This document shows, one piece after another, positions 25,680 through 36,353 of a stretch of 64,000 nt of DNA. Location of the stretch: contig OZ023205.1 in assembly GCA_963995525.1 (NCBI GenBank), forward strand, positions 61,654,104-61,718,103. The letters run 5' to 3'. Source of the DNA: Escarpia spicata. Taxonomy: Eukaryota; Annelida; Polychaeta; Sabellida; Siboglinidae. The notes under the pieces were generated by a model. That model was not told the DNA's origin. It was given only the letters and a program-made list of their open reading frames with translations, and did not search any database. The number at the start of each line of letters is the position of its first letter. The stretch's first letter is position 1. The position numbers and the translations under genes are program-made.

Positions 25680-27552
25680 AAAGAGAAGCTATGAACAACA
25701 ATTAGCTAGTAATATAAAACATGACAGCAAGAGTTTTTATGCGTATGTTCGAAGCAAACAGAAAGTTCATGATAAGGTCGGCCCTCTAGAAGATAGTGCT
25801 GGAAATATAATATCAGAGGGATTCATAATGACAGAAGACCTGAATGAGTATTTTAGTTCAGTGTTTACCAGGGAAGATATAAGTTCACTGCCAGTACCAG
25901 AGGCTAAGTTCAAGGGGGCAGATTCAGACTATTTAGGACAATTAATTGTAACCCCGGAAATGGTAGCTAAGAAAATAAGGGCTATGAAGGATAATAAATC
26001 ACCTAGAGTGGATGGTATTCCACCCAAACTACTATTGGAAATTGTAGAACAAATTAGCATACCACTTGCAACAGTTTTCAACTTGTCATTAGAAGAGGGA
26101 GTGGTTCCTTTATAATGGAAAGAAGCAAACATTATACCGTTATTCAAAAAAGGTTCGAGAAACAAGTCAGAGAACTATAGACCAGTGAGTTTAACATCAG
26201 TGATTTGTAAATTATTAGAAAGACTAATTAAAGATCACATGGTGGATTTTCTTGTTAAACAAAACTTGATAAACCCATCTCAACATGGTTTTTTAAAGCG
26301 AGGTCATGCTTAACAAATATGTTAAGTTTTTTGGAAGACATCACTAAGTGGGTAGATGAGGGATCACCAGTAGATATCGTCTACTTAGATTTTCAAAAAG
26401 CTTTTGACAAAGTACCACAATCAAAGATTACTGCTTAAACTAAAGGCCCATGGCATAGGAAATGGTATAATAAGCTGGATAGAACAATGGCTGATTGACA
26501 GAAGACAACGTGTAGCAGTTGATGGGGACCCTTCAAACTGGAAATCGGTATTGAGTGGGGTACCACAGGGATCAGTATTAGGTCCTATATTATTCTTAAT
26601 ATACATCAACGATTTGGATGATGAAATAACAAGCAAGGTGTTGAAATTTGCGGATGATACAAAAGTGTTTAGAGGGATTAAAAGTGATGGAGATAGACAG
26701 CATTTAGAAGATGATCTTGACAGGTTGATCAAATGGTCTGAAAAGTGGCAAATGATGTTCAATTTTGGGAAATGTAAATGCCTCCACATAGGACATGGGA
26801 ACGAAGAAGTAGAATATACAATGGGAGGTACTGTACTAAGTACTACTGTAAAAGAAAAGGACTTAGGGTTAACCGTTAGTGCTGATATGAAGATTTCAGA
26901 GCAGTGCGGAATTGCAGCTTCAAAGGGAAATCAAATCCTTGGATTAATTAGGCGAAACATAATGTATAAGGAAAAAGAGCTAATAATACCGCTGTACAAA
27001 ACAATAGTTAGGCCTCATTTAGAATATTGTATTCAAGCGTGGAGGCCATATCGCAAGAAGGACATAGATATGCTAGAAAGAGTGCAGAGGAGAGCAACTA
27101 AAATGATACAAAATCTGAGGGATCTTAGTTACGAAATACGCATAAAAAATGCGGTTTAACAACACTAGAGACCAGGAGATTGAGAGGAGATCAGATAGAA
27201 GTGTTTAAAATATTGAAGGGTTATGAAAATATTGATAGAAACATGTTTTTCTCAGTTAAGAAAGATAGAAGGACTAGAGGACATGAACTTGCATTAGCAA
27301 AGGCGCAGAGTAGATTGGATATAAGAACGTTTTCATTTTCACAAAGGACTGTAAATGAATGGAACAGATTACCTGCTGATTGTGTGGGTGCTAGTAGCGT
27401 GAATATGTTTAAAAATAAAATCGACACATACCTCAGACGGGCGGGATACACATAGATAAAAGGGTCGGACTCTCGATAAGCCAAGGGCTTCCTTGTCCAC
27501 CTGCTACCTAGAGTTAATTCTCTGGGTGGCAATCTTGTTAAATCTTGTTAAA
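25680..27552 (+). mobile_element. 5'-truncated CR1-like LINE
   Basis: Reading through frame breaks, the plus strand encodes a CR1-type RT: FYAYVRSKQ, DNKSPRVDGIPP, NYRPVSLTS, DFQKAFDKVP, SGVPQGSVLGP, FADDTKVF and LEYCIQAW, ending in FSFSQRTVNEWNRLP and a stop near 27455. Breaks include TTA-TAA near 26112, a frameshift near 26300, another near 26420, and one after 27159. The 3' end carries the tandem AATCTTGTTA motif (27530-27552), resembling the short direct repeats that end CR1 elements. The catalytic FADD is intact, but the copy is inactive. Confidence 0.85.
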
Positions 27553-29288
27553 CATGGTGTGGAAAGAGCACAACAGAACTACTACAAAATACACACGTGG
27601 CACATAGAATAAGAAAGTAATAACCTGCTAGTTAGTAATAATTCTAACTAGCTTACACCCATCCGTGGAGAAAAAAACACGCACAAAAACAAAACAGTAG
27701 TAATAGTCCTGCCTATTTAAATGTTGGCATCGCAATTTTTTTGTTTTAATCCGGAACATTCATCAGCGGTTCTGCACGCTTACCGGCGTGTTGCGCTGTC
27801 TAATCACACCGTCTCGGATCTTGATATCAGACGGGGGAGGGAGATGTTGCAGCTTTTTCGTCGGAACTTCACCAATTCGTTGCATCGAAGACGAGGGGGG
27901 GTGCTGGTGGAGATTTTCAGAGAAAATCTGGGAGATTTGCCTGTATTCCGGCCTAAAAATCCAGTAGACTCCCGGATTTCACGGGATAGTTCGCAGGTAT
28001 ATACAAATGAAATGACTGGGTGTACAAAAAACAATCCAAACCAAAAATAATGCACTGTAATACACATGGTTTGAAAATCACAAATAAATTTCAGCCGCAC
28101 CCCTTTGGAATCTCCAGCTGTATCCCCCTTTGAAGTTCACAAAAAAATCCAACTGTGCCTAAAGATAAAAGATAAAGCATTAATCCGGTGAAGTTCTTTT
28201 TTTTCCAGGAGGGCGGGAGTTCCACGACAGATACAGGATACCATGATCTAAAAAACCCGTCTGTTCCAAGAGTCTACTGGTACAGTAGAAATTGACGATG
28301 ACCCGGACATTTTGGTTAAAAATCAAATTTTAGTTTTAAGATGACCAGTAGGGTTTCCTGGACTACTAGAAAAAAACAACTAAAATAAAACCTGGGGAAC
28401 CTCGACTTTTTTCAAGAAAAACACACGTTACCACACCTTTTGAAAATGTTCGCTTTTTGTAAGATTTTCTTTGTACTGGTTGTCCATAAGTACATGCCAG
28501 TACATTGATTATATGTGGCATGGAAAGCCAAACACGACATTTGTTCACAATATTTTTGTCAATTCCAATAATATATTTTGGTTGATTTATTAGTGAGAAG
28601 TCCATAGTTAGTAAGATATAAAGCTAGCTGCCATCTTGTTCTGACTAGACTGCTTGTATGGACGTTTGCCTTTGCCAGACATCACCTACACGTGTAATGT
28701 CATCAGTGCAACTTTCTCGCAATTGATGACATCGGTATTTAGATCTTCTTTTGGCAAGCTATGACACTCATTACACAAGTCGCTTCTTGGCCGTGTAGAG
28801 TATCCTCATTGTAATCCAAATAATCTGCCACTCACTGCTGGACTAATACCATGATTGTCAATAAGCAACTCATTCAGAATGATATTAGACTGCATCAAAA
28901 TGCCACACTCCCACCTCCCTGACAATTCCTCTTCTTCCAGTTCCTCGACCGACCTTTGCAGGCATCATCTTCAAAGCCGACGTTAAATATATCTACAAAC
29001 TTCGTCCCAATGCTTATTATATCTTTCCGTCTGTGTCCTCCGTGTATGACCTAGCGGGAAACGTACTCAATGCCGGCGTTTGTGACATTACAATTTCAGC
29101 AATAATTAAGTCACGTGCGCTACTGTCATTGTACTCTGATTCTCACGTAAACCCACGATGTGTTACATGAACCTGTGGCCACTTGCTCATTACCGCCATG
29201 CAGCGTTCGGTCGTAGATCACAATGCTGAATATTGTTCTACTTGTGTACGATATAGGCTCCCATAAAAACATTTTGTGGAGGCCCATG
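27553..29288. other. Spacer between LINE fragments and the LTR nest, no gene supported
   Basis: The first about 60 bp might continue the RTE element after the CR1 insertion, but this is not certain. A 109-codon frame at 27721 and a 24-codon frame at 28682-28608 (minus) have no recognisable family. GC content rises toward 29 kb. Confidence 0.4.
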
Positions 29289-29447
29289 CGCCAGTCTATC
29301 GTCATATCCATATATGTAGATCTGTGGGATTGCGGCTCACGCGAGTCACGTTACTGGTCTCGCTCTCCGGCATGTTTACGCGCACTGTTTGATGCGTTAA
29401 TAAATGTTCTTTGCTGTTCGTTGATATACTAGTTGTCTATACTGGCG
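29289..29447 (+). repeat. 5' LTR of Gypsy-like element
   Basis: A 159-bp repeat identical by eye to 43059-43217. It begins CGCCAGT and ends ACTGGCG, a perfect 7-bp terminal inversion, instead of the usual TG...CA. It contains AATAAA at about 29400-29405, a plausible polyadenylation signal. The following base starts a tRNA-Leu-type primer site, which fixes the 3' edge. Confidence 0.93.
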
Positions 29448-29460
29448 TGGTGGCAGCGGT
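29448..29460 (+). other. Primer-binding site, tRNA-Leu type
   Basis: TGGTGGCAGCGGT directly follows the 5' LTR. It is complementary to the 3' end of an animal tRNA-Leu (acceptor ...ACCGCTGCCA plus CCA), a 13-nt match. That assignment rests on the general sequence of tRNA-Leu recalled from knowledge, not on a search. Confidence 0.75.
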
Positions 29461-29600
29461 ACTGTTCGCAGTGTACCCTAAGAAACGCCTCACAAGTGAC
29501 ACTCGTAACTATAGCCAAACAAAAGGCACAACGAGACAGAGTACGTAAGTTACACTGGCAAAGCTTTGAACCTTTATAAACCGGAGCGTCAGTCACTGTC

Positions 29601-31793
29601 ATGGCACAGAGAGCACCGAAGCAGTGGTCACTCTCAAAGCATGAAACTCTGACGTCGTTTGAGAACTGGCGACAAAATATACAATACACACTATCGCTAG
29701 ACGCCAATTTCGCAACATTTTTGCTTGACCAATCCGAATGGAAAAAGAAGACGAATTCCACCCCGTTGCGGGGTCTAAGCGATGATGACGAAAACGTCCC
29801 TGCGGCTAGTCGGCGTACGGCCACACAAAAGGTCACGCACCTTGACCTAATGCTTGGCCAAATCGCCAATTTCTGTCCCGTTATATCGAGGAATACAATC
29901 GTAAAGAACTCTGTTTCTATAAAATCAATCTGGCAAGCAATACGCTTACATTTCGGCTTCCAATCCTCGGGCGCACACTTCCTCGACTTCGCCGAAATCA
30001 AGCTGGAGGCGGACGAAAGTCATGAAGATCTCTTTCAGAGATTGATGGCTTTCGTCGAGGACAACCTGTTGGCCGTGGGAGGTGGCATATCTCACCACCT
30101 GGAGTTACCGTCATCAAACGAGGACATATCCCCGTCGTTGGAGAACATGATCGTCCTCCAATGGCTCAAACTAATCCACCCTGAGCTACCCCGTCTAGTG
30201 AAACAACGATACGGGACAGAATTACGCAGCCGAACACTCGCAAGTCTGAAACCCGAGATATCGCAAGCATTAACTTCTCTCCTTGATGAGCTAACCGCTA
30301 TCTCCGAAATAAAAGTCATGCGACAATCAACCACCAACCAACGGTCTGGCTCTTCTCAATCTCGTCGATATCAACGTAGTGCAAGCAACCCAACCACTCG
30401 GCGAGCCAAACAGTGTCCACTGTGCAAGCAAGCGGGTCGTGCCAGCTACGAGCACTACCTGAGCGAGTGCAGGTTCCTACCTGAGAACGACCGGTTGTAC
30501 CTATCCAAAGCGCGCAATATAATCGGAGTGGACTGCGACGACGGCTCGGATGATGAACAGTCAGCTGGAGACGGAGACTGCACTGGCGACGTGTCGACCG
30601 TGGCATGTCGTGTGAACACAAAACAGTCCCCATTTTTCAAGTCATTTTACCGACATCATCCATTACGACTCACACTAGACACCGGTGCGGAGACAAACAT
30701 GATCAGAGAGGCAGTCGCTAAAAGCATCGGAGCTAAAATCGGCAAAAGCTCACAGCTAGCGAGGCAGGCTGATGGTGTTACTCCGCTGAACGTTATCGGA
30801 GAAACACACCTGACCTTGTCGCGCGACGGAACTGACCTCCAACTCGATGCGATAGTTGTTGCAGATCTCGACGTGGACGTACTCGCGGGCACGCCGTTCA
30901 TGTCTACCAATGACGTATCCGTTCGTCCTGCCAGACACGAGATCACAATCGGTGAAACCACTGTCATACAGTACGGTTTCCAAACGTCAGGTAACGAGCA
31001 ATATCACACCGTACGCAGGGCTCACGCATACGTGCTGCACGCACCCTCGCCATCTACCACGGTTTGGCCGGGTGAGTTCGTAGAGCTCCAGTTGCCCACG
31101 GCCCTAGACGACCAGACTCTGGCAGTCGAGCCACGCAGCTCTCCACACAACGAAGGTTGGCCAAAGCCTGGAATCATTGAGGCCGTCGGCAACAAAATAC
31201 GACTCGTCAACACGTTGCCCAGACCACTAAAGCTGTCTCGCCACGAACACTTTTGTCAGGTGCGTCACACTGTCGCGTCACCGACCTGTGACACCGAATC
31301 TGAACCCGCTGTGAAGACTCGTAACATTGCCCACACCACTGACCTCTTCTCTGAAGCTATAGAGTTGGACTGCGACAAACAACTACCCGAGAGCATGCGA
31401 GGACAGTTCCGCAGTCTACATCAACAACACGACTCCGTTTTCAACCCGAGCATCGTGGGCTATAATGGACATGCGGGGCCTTTCACGGCAGTCGTCAACA
31501 TGGGTCCGGTCCTGCCTCCTCAGCGCAAAGGAAGATGTCCTCAATACGCGCGCGAAAAACTGACCGAACTGCAGGAGAAGTTCGACGAGCTGGAGGCGGT
31601 TGGCGTGTTCCAACGACCGGAAGATGCCGGAATATCCGTCGAGTACCTGAACCCATCGTTCCTCGTTCGCAAGCCGAATGGAGGATCGAGGCTAGTTACT
31701 GCCTTCTCAGACGTTGGGAGGTACAGTAAACCACAACCGTCACTCATGCCAGATGTTGACTCTACCCTCCGCCAGATCGCGTGCTGGAAATAC
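29601..31793 (+). pseudogene. Gypsy-like gag-protease-RT (5' part of split polyprotein)
   Basis: A real ATG at 29601 opens an uninterrupted frame. Gag-like sequence is followed by a zinc knuckle of the C-x2-C-x9-H-x4-C type (CPLCKQAG...H...C, about residues 272-289), then an acidic spacer. A retropepsin-type protease has LTLDTGAETNMI near residue 357, and the N-terminal part of the RT contains NPSFLVRKPNGGSRLV. The frame stays in RT up to about IACWKY, then runs into foreign sequence and stops at 31820. The missing RT core resumes near 37706. Intact frames on both sides suggest the split is recent. As it stands, no complete polyprotein can be made. Confidence 0.87.
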
Positions 31794-32254
31794 AGGGATT
31801 TATGCGATTACATTGCATAACAAGTTTTACGCGAGGCAACCAAGGCAACACTAAAGTCCTAGAGCCAGCCTGCAGGCTAGGTAAACAAGCTGACACTGTA
31901 CCTTGACCAGGTCAGAGTCCAATAGCCTGAAGGCGTGCCGGCCTTCCCGCGCTTTAGCGTAGTGATACAGTAAAACCTAGTCCGACCATTCAGGACATAA
32001 AAGGCCACTGCACCTCCAGCAGCGGCCACATTTGAAATTCCTCGTGTTCAGTTGTTTATCGAATATCGTATCAGTTTTGACTTTGTATTTGCTTAATTTT
32101 TGACTTCAATTTTCTGCGCGCTTTCAACATCATTTCTGCGACGGAGATTTGCGAGTCTACAACAAGTCACGTCGAGCGATACAACGAACCTAAGTATATT
32201 TTGTGTTGTTCGCATAAGTTAAATTGTCCGGTACCCGTTAATCGTTAGATTAAA

Positions 32255-32878
32255 ATGGCGACTGACCGTTTCACGGGGGGCAATACAGCTGTGATCGTGG
32301 GCGATAGCCATGTTTTCTGGTTAGCGCGGTTTTTGGAGTCGGCCGGTCCATCCTGGGCTTGGCCAGGGGTCTCGGCAGATTTTGCCGTCGACGGTCACGG
32401 TTTCAACGTGAAATACGTCGGCCGTCGAGGGGCTACAGTACAATCGTTGCGTTCCGACGAGCACTGGGAGCGTTTTGCTTGTTTGGATCCTCAGGTTGTT
32501 CTACTGCACGTAGGCGGTAATGATATCGACACGTCAGGGGGCCTCTGTCCGCAGCAGATCGCATGGGATTTATTAGAGTTTGCCACCGAATTAGTAGCGT
32601 TCGGCGTAAGCCACGTCGTTATCGGTCAACTCATTAGACGTGAAGGTTGGCGACATTTGTCGCCAGCCGAGGGGGCCGCGCGTGCCGCGAGCGTAAACGA
32701 GATAGTTAAGGCCGAGTGCGAGCAATGCCACCAAGTCTCGTTTTGGAAGCATAAGGGTTTTATGAATCCGCAGGACCGGGTATTTCGTGAAGATGGGGTT
32801 CATTTAAACGATTTGGGGAACTACAAGTTATTCAGGAGTTACCGGGGGGCAATTCTCAGGGCAGCCAAATGGCTCTAG
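32255..32878 (+). CDS. SGNH/GDSL-type hydrolase ORF of the YR retrotransposon
   Basis: A 207-residue ORF starts from a clear ATG. It has the SGNH blocks in order: VIVGDSHVFW near the N terminus (nucleophile Ser in GDS), HVGGNDI in the middle (the GxND block), and DGVHLN near the C terminus (the Asp-x-x-His block). The family comprises lipases and esterases acting on acyl or acetyl esters; the substrate here is unknown. SGNH domains are known from some Ngaro-type elements and some LINEs. Here the ORF precedes gag, with a 2-kb repeat-rich gap between. No signal peptide or membrane segment is visible. The ORF is intact, consistent with a young element. Confidence 0.8.
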   Translation: MATDRFTGGNTAVIVGDSHVFWLARFLESAGPSWAWPGVSADFAVDGHGFNVKYVGRRGATVQSLRSDEHWERFACLDPQVVLLHVGGNDIDTSGGLCPQQIAWDLLEFATELVAFGVSHVVIGQLIRREGWRHLSPAEGAARAASVNEIVKAECEQCHQVSFWKHKGFMNPQDRVFREDGVHLNDLGNYKLFRSYRGAILRAAKWL

Positions 32879-33440
32879 TTTCGAATTCAGCGGGCGATAA
32901 ATGGGGCAGGGCAGCAGGCTGCTATCCAACCTCTACCCAATAAACGCAGGAAGGCAGTAGATGGAGTAAAGATCCATAGGCATAGCATAAGTGAATTTTT
33001 ATGGTACGTTCGTCAGTCACGTTGTAAACTTAATTCAAGTGTTTAAGCTTTACACGAGACTTGGCTGCATTGCAGCTATGTTCAATCAAGTTTTTATTAT
33101 TTATTATTATCACTATCCAGACAGCACATGGTATAATACGGTTTTGAAGGGATGTTAGCCATTCTTTAGACAGGGGTCTGTGTCACGGGTGCAGACCACT
33201 GCTGGCAAATGATTAGATGCCAGCAGTTGGGATTATGGCATGTAGGTGTGTGGTTAGACAAGTTTTGTCGCGACAGGTGGTGTTGTCTGGAAGGCAGCCT
33301 TTTGGCTGCTTCTTCAGCAGCAGGTTTGGTTTATATGTTGTATGCAGTTCATCTTTGTGGCAGGCAGTAACGTCTCGAAGGCAGTTCGAAGGACTGGCTG
33401 TTTGTTTACCAACAATGTTCGTTTAAAATGTACATGTATC
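32879..33440. other. Spacer within the YR retrotransposon
   Basis: Non-coding by eye. Repeated AGGCAG and GACAGGTGGTG words anticipate the tandem array downstream. Confidence 0.4.
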
Positions 33441-34075
33441 TAGTTCAAAGTTTGTGACAGGTGGTGGTGCCTCAAGCGTAGATTACACAGCTAAATTACT
33501 TATCCATAATGCTGGTGTAAATGTATATATTTCTAAGTTGTGACAGGTGGTGGTGCCTCGGGTGTAGATAACTCGCCTAATGGTTAACCAGCAGTGTTTG
33601 TTACCATGTACCTAGTTCAAGTTTTATTGCGGACGCTGTTGGCGGTAGACTTCACTATTGAATGTGTTTCCCAACCAGGTTGGTTTATGATATGTATCTT
33701 TATGGCAGGTGGTGGCGCGTCAAAGTGTAGACTGCATGGCTGTTTATTTACCAACCAGGTTGGTTTATGATATGTATCTTTATGGCAGGTGGTGGTGCAT
33801 CAAAGTGTAGACTGCATGACTGTTTATTTACCAACCAGGTTGGTTTATGATATGTATCTTTATGGCAGGTGGTGGCGCGTCAAAGTGTAGACTGCATGGC
33901 TGTTTATTTACCAACCAGGTTGGTTTATGATATGTATCTTTATGGCAGGTGGTGGTGCGTCAAAGTGTAGACTGCATGGCTGTTTATTTACCAACCAGGT
34001 TGGTTTATGATATGTATCTTTATGGCAGGTGGTGGTGCGTCAAGACTATTGACTGATTATTTACCAACTAGTTTG
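33440..34075. repeat. 80-bp tandem repeat inside the YR retrotransposon
   Basis: Five near-identical units begin CCAACCAGGTTGGTTTATGA at 33671, 33751, 33831, 33911 and 33991, a strict 80-bp period, with a shorter diverged unit from about 34063. Degenerate relatives sharing ACAGGTGGTGGTGCCTC extend upstream to about 33440. The array precedes gag and may be a leader or regulatory repeat. Confidence 0.93.
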
Positions 34076-34464
34076 GTGTTTTGTTATACATACCTCGATC
34101 TTCATCATGCCAGGCAGTGCTTTCTGGAGCATCATATGGAATCTTACCGATAGGTTACGACCAGCCAATAATTTATCGCTCCAGTCAAGATGGCCTAAAA
34201 TTTATTTAATGCAGTTTCCTATTTTTAGGTGGTGACAGCTGCATTTCTTCACAGTGCCTCATCAATAGGTGCACGATTGATTGATTGTTAGCATATGGTG
34301 TGTTGCTAGCATGATGACCATATATTTGGAGCTGAATTACTTGTTCCTGGGCATACACTGAGACGAACGGCCAGCTTGGCACCTGGTATTTTGGCCCTGC
34401 CAGCTTGGCGTTCGGTCCAGATAGCCCCCTGTCAGTGTGACGACCTGGCCAGCTTGGCGTATCT

Positions 34465-34531
34465 GGGCAGTGCAGCCATATGATGGCGTTCTGGCCGGGC
34501 AGTGCAGCCATATGATGGCGTTCTGGCCCTG
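34465..34531. repeat. Short direct duplication in the YR leader
   Basis: A block containing GCAGTGCAGCCATATGATGG and the following CGTTCTGGCC occurs twice in tandem. It is surrounded by further GGCCAGCTTGGCG-type words. Confidence 0.8.
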
Positions 34532-34838
34532 ACGGACCAGCTTGGCAGTTCGATCCAGATGGCCAGTACGGCGGTTTTGGCCTTGTCAGCCAGCCGGCTT
34601 TTTGGCGTTCTTGTGTTGTTTTTTTACAGTGACAATTGGCGGTGTCAAACTGCAGATCATTGCTATTCCATTTCAGTTTTGGGGAGCTGCAATGATAGAG
34701 CAGATTCCTAGCTAGTTTCTCTTTAAGTTTAACGAGCCTATCTGTTTCAATAGGTGGCGACATGTGCCTGATGATGTTGCATGACTTGAATTAAACATTT
34801 CAATCAGTGCACCACCAAAAGTTCATAGTCCATTGGAA

Positions 34839-36353
34839 ATGTTTTTACTCGGAGGCAGGCTACATTTGCATCAAATAACCCGTGCCGCACCGGCAATGCA
34901 TAATGGTTACAGGATGGCTCCGAAACGGGCACGAAGCCAGAGTTTAACTCGTCCGGGTGCTGCCATAGTGGAACCGACTCGGACTCGCAGTCGGACAGCG
35001 GCACCGATGACAGGGGATCATCCACCGACGGGCCAGCAGCCACCGGTGACTCGAGGTCGACCTCGGACACGTGCCGGACGACCGGGGGCGGGGCGAAGCC
35101 ATCTATCAGGAGCGTGGCCTGATGTTGGCCCAACGACAACGGATCGTTCGATGCTGATCCAACAGCCATTGCCAGCTCGGGGACGACCACGGACACGCGC
35201 AGGTCGGTCGGCGGCAGCGCGAAGCCAACAGTCAGGAGTGCAAACTGACGCTGGATACTCAGCTACTCGTGACACTGACCTGTGGGACGCAACAGCAGCG
35301 CCACTGTTGGAGAGCGAGGCAGCAACCGTAGCTCGTCGCCGATGGGAAGAGGCAATGGAGGATCGGGTACAGCAGTCGAACAATTTATTGCAGCAAATGC
35401 ATCAAATGTTAACAGAACAGCGTAAAGACCCGATAGGACTTACCTCTGATGACCATGTTGTTGGTGAATGTGTCACAGTTTCTCCACAGCTGACCCATGT
35501 GACGGCCTTGGGTCAACCTGTGGGAAACGTAGCTCTTACAGAGTCTGCCCTGCCCAGAGTGACGGCCTCTGGGTTGGCTACTCCGTGGCCATCTTCAGAT
35601 GGCTTTGAAACAGGTGTTGGGGGGGTATTGGATAGGCTCCCTATAGGAACGCAAGACAGAGTTAGAGCGTTCACTTCCTCTGCCGTTTCATTACATGCAC
35701 ATGTCTCTGATAAAACTAGAGCACTGGTTTGGGCGGGCGAATTTGTGGAGCTAGCTACCCTACTTCCCCAAAGAAAAGCAGTTTCACAGGAATTAGCTTT
35801 GGGACTCCAGGGGGCAGAAGACGGGACCTCAGTGGTGTGCATAGAACCCAAGGCCAAGCCAGCAATCACCTCTTTCCCTCTGTGGTCCAAGGCATTTCAA
35901 ATTTACATGTCCATTTATCTCTCGCAACCTGTCCACTATCACGAAGCCCCACCAATGCTAAAATACATACAGACAATCAGGGATCTCTCAGAGCGGGGTT
36001 ACAATTGGCAGGTTTATGATGAGTCTTTCAGGTCCTTCCGTGTACTACACAATTGGGGATGGGACACTGTCGAATCCGAGCTTTGGCTGCAAGCAAGCAG
36101 AACTGTAAGCATGCCGTTCGGGGGGGCCCCCTTTCATGGCAAGGGAGGAGCCCGCCGGCCGGCACAAAGTTCCAACCCCTGTTTCACGTATAACAAGGGC
36201 CTGCACTGTGACAGTCGCAAATGTCGCTACCAGCACAAATGCAAGCGATGTGGGGCAGGCCACCCAGTTACCCAGTGTCCGCGAATCCAATATAGACAGA
36301 CCAGTACTGCCGGGTTGCCAGCAATTACCTCACGCATTAACCCCAGACAATAA
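34839..36353 (+). CDS. Gag-like ORF of the DIRS/Ngaro-like element
   Basis: From the first in-frame ATG (34839) the ORF encodes about 504 residues. The N-terminal third is basic and Pro/Arg-rich with repeated RGRPRTRAGR segments. The central part contains a conserved-looking helical region (LVWAGEFVELATLL, FQIYMSIYLSQP). The C terminus has a Cys/His cluster, CFTYNKGLHC...CRYQHKCKRCGAGHP...C, typical of DIRS-type gag proteins and expected to bind the element RNA. The true start could be a later Met, such as the one beginning MAPKRARSQS. The RT frame overlaps its end in the +1 frame. No inactivating change is seen. Confidence 0.78.
   Translation: MFLLGGRLHLHQITRAAPAMHNGYRMAPKRARSQSLTRPGAAIVEPTRTRSRTAAPMTGDHPPTGQQPPVTRGRPRTRAGRPGAGRSHLSGAWPDVGPTTTDRSMLIQQPLPARGRPRTRAGRSAAARSQQSGVQTDAGYSATRDTDLWDATAAPLLESEAATVARRRWEEAMEDRVQQSNNLLQQMHQMLTEQRKDPIGLTSDDHVVGECVTVSPQLTHVTALGQPVGNVALTESALPRVTASGLATPWPSSDGFETGVGGVLDRLPIGTQDRVRAFTSSAVSLHAHVSDKTRALVWAGEFVELATLLPQRKAVSQELALGLQGAEDGTSVVCIEPKAKPAITSFPLWSKAFQIYMSIYLSQPVHYHEAPPMLKYIQTIRDLSERGYNWQVYDESFRSFRVLHNWGWDTVESELWLQASRTVSMPFGGAPFHGKGGARRPAQSSNPCFTYNKGLHCDSRKCRYQHKCKRCGAGHPVTQCPRIQYRQTSTAGLPAITSRINPRQ

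Noticed and set aside
27721..28050. 109-codon plus-strand ORF
   Set aside because: No recognisable family, and it overlaps an equally long antisense frame. It might be a piece of an unrecognised repeat, but this cannot be supported.
28608..28682. 24-codon minus-strand ORF starting MSGKGKRPYK
   Set aside because: It is short, with no donor site, no recognisable family and no neighbouring exon.
31416..31747. Small antisense and alternate-frame ORFs inside the Gypsy and YR coding regions (also 35018-35383, 38602-39027 and others)
   Set aside because: They are shadows of the long gag and pol frames, which carry recognisable motifs.
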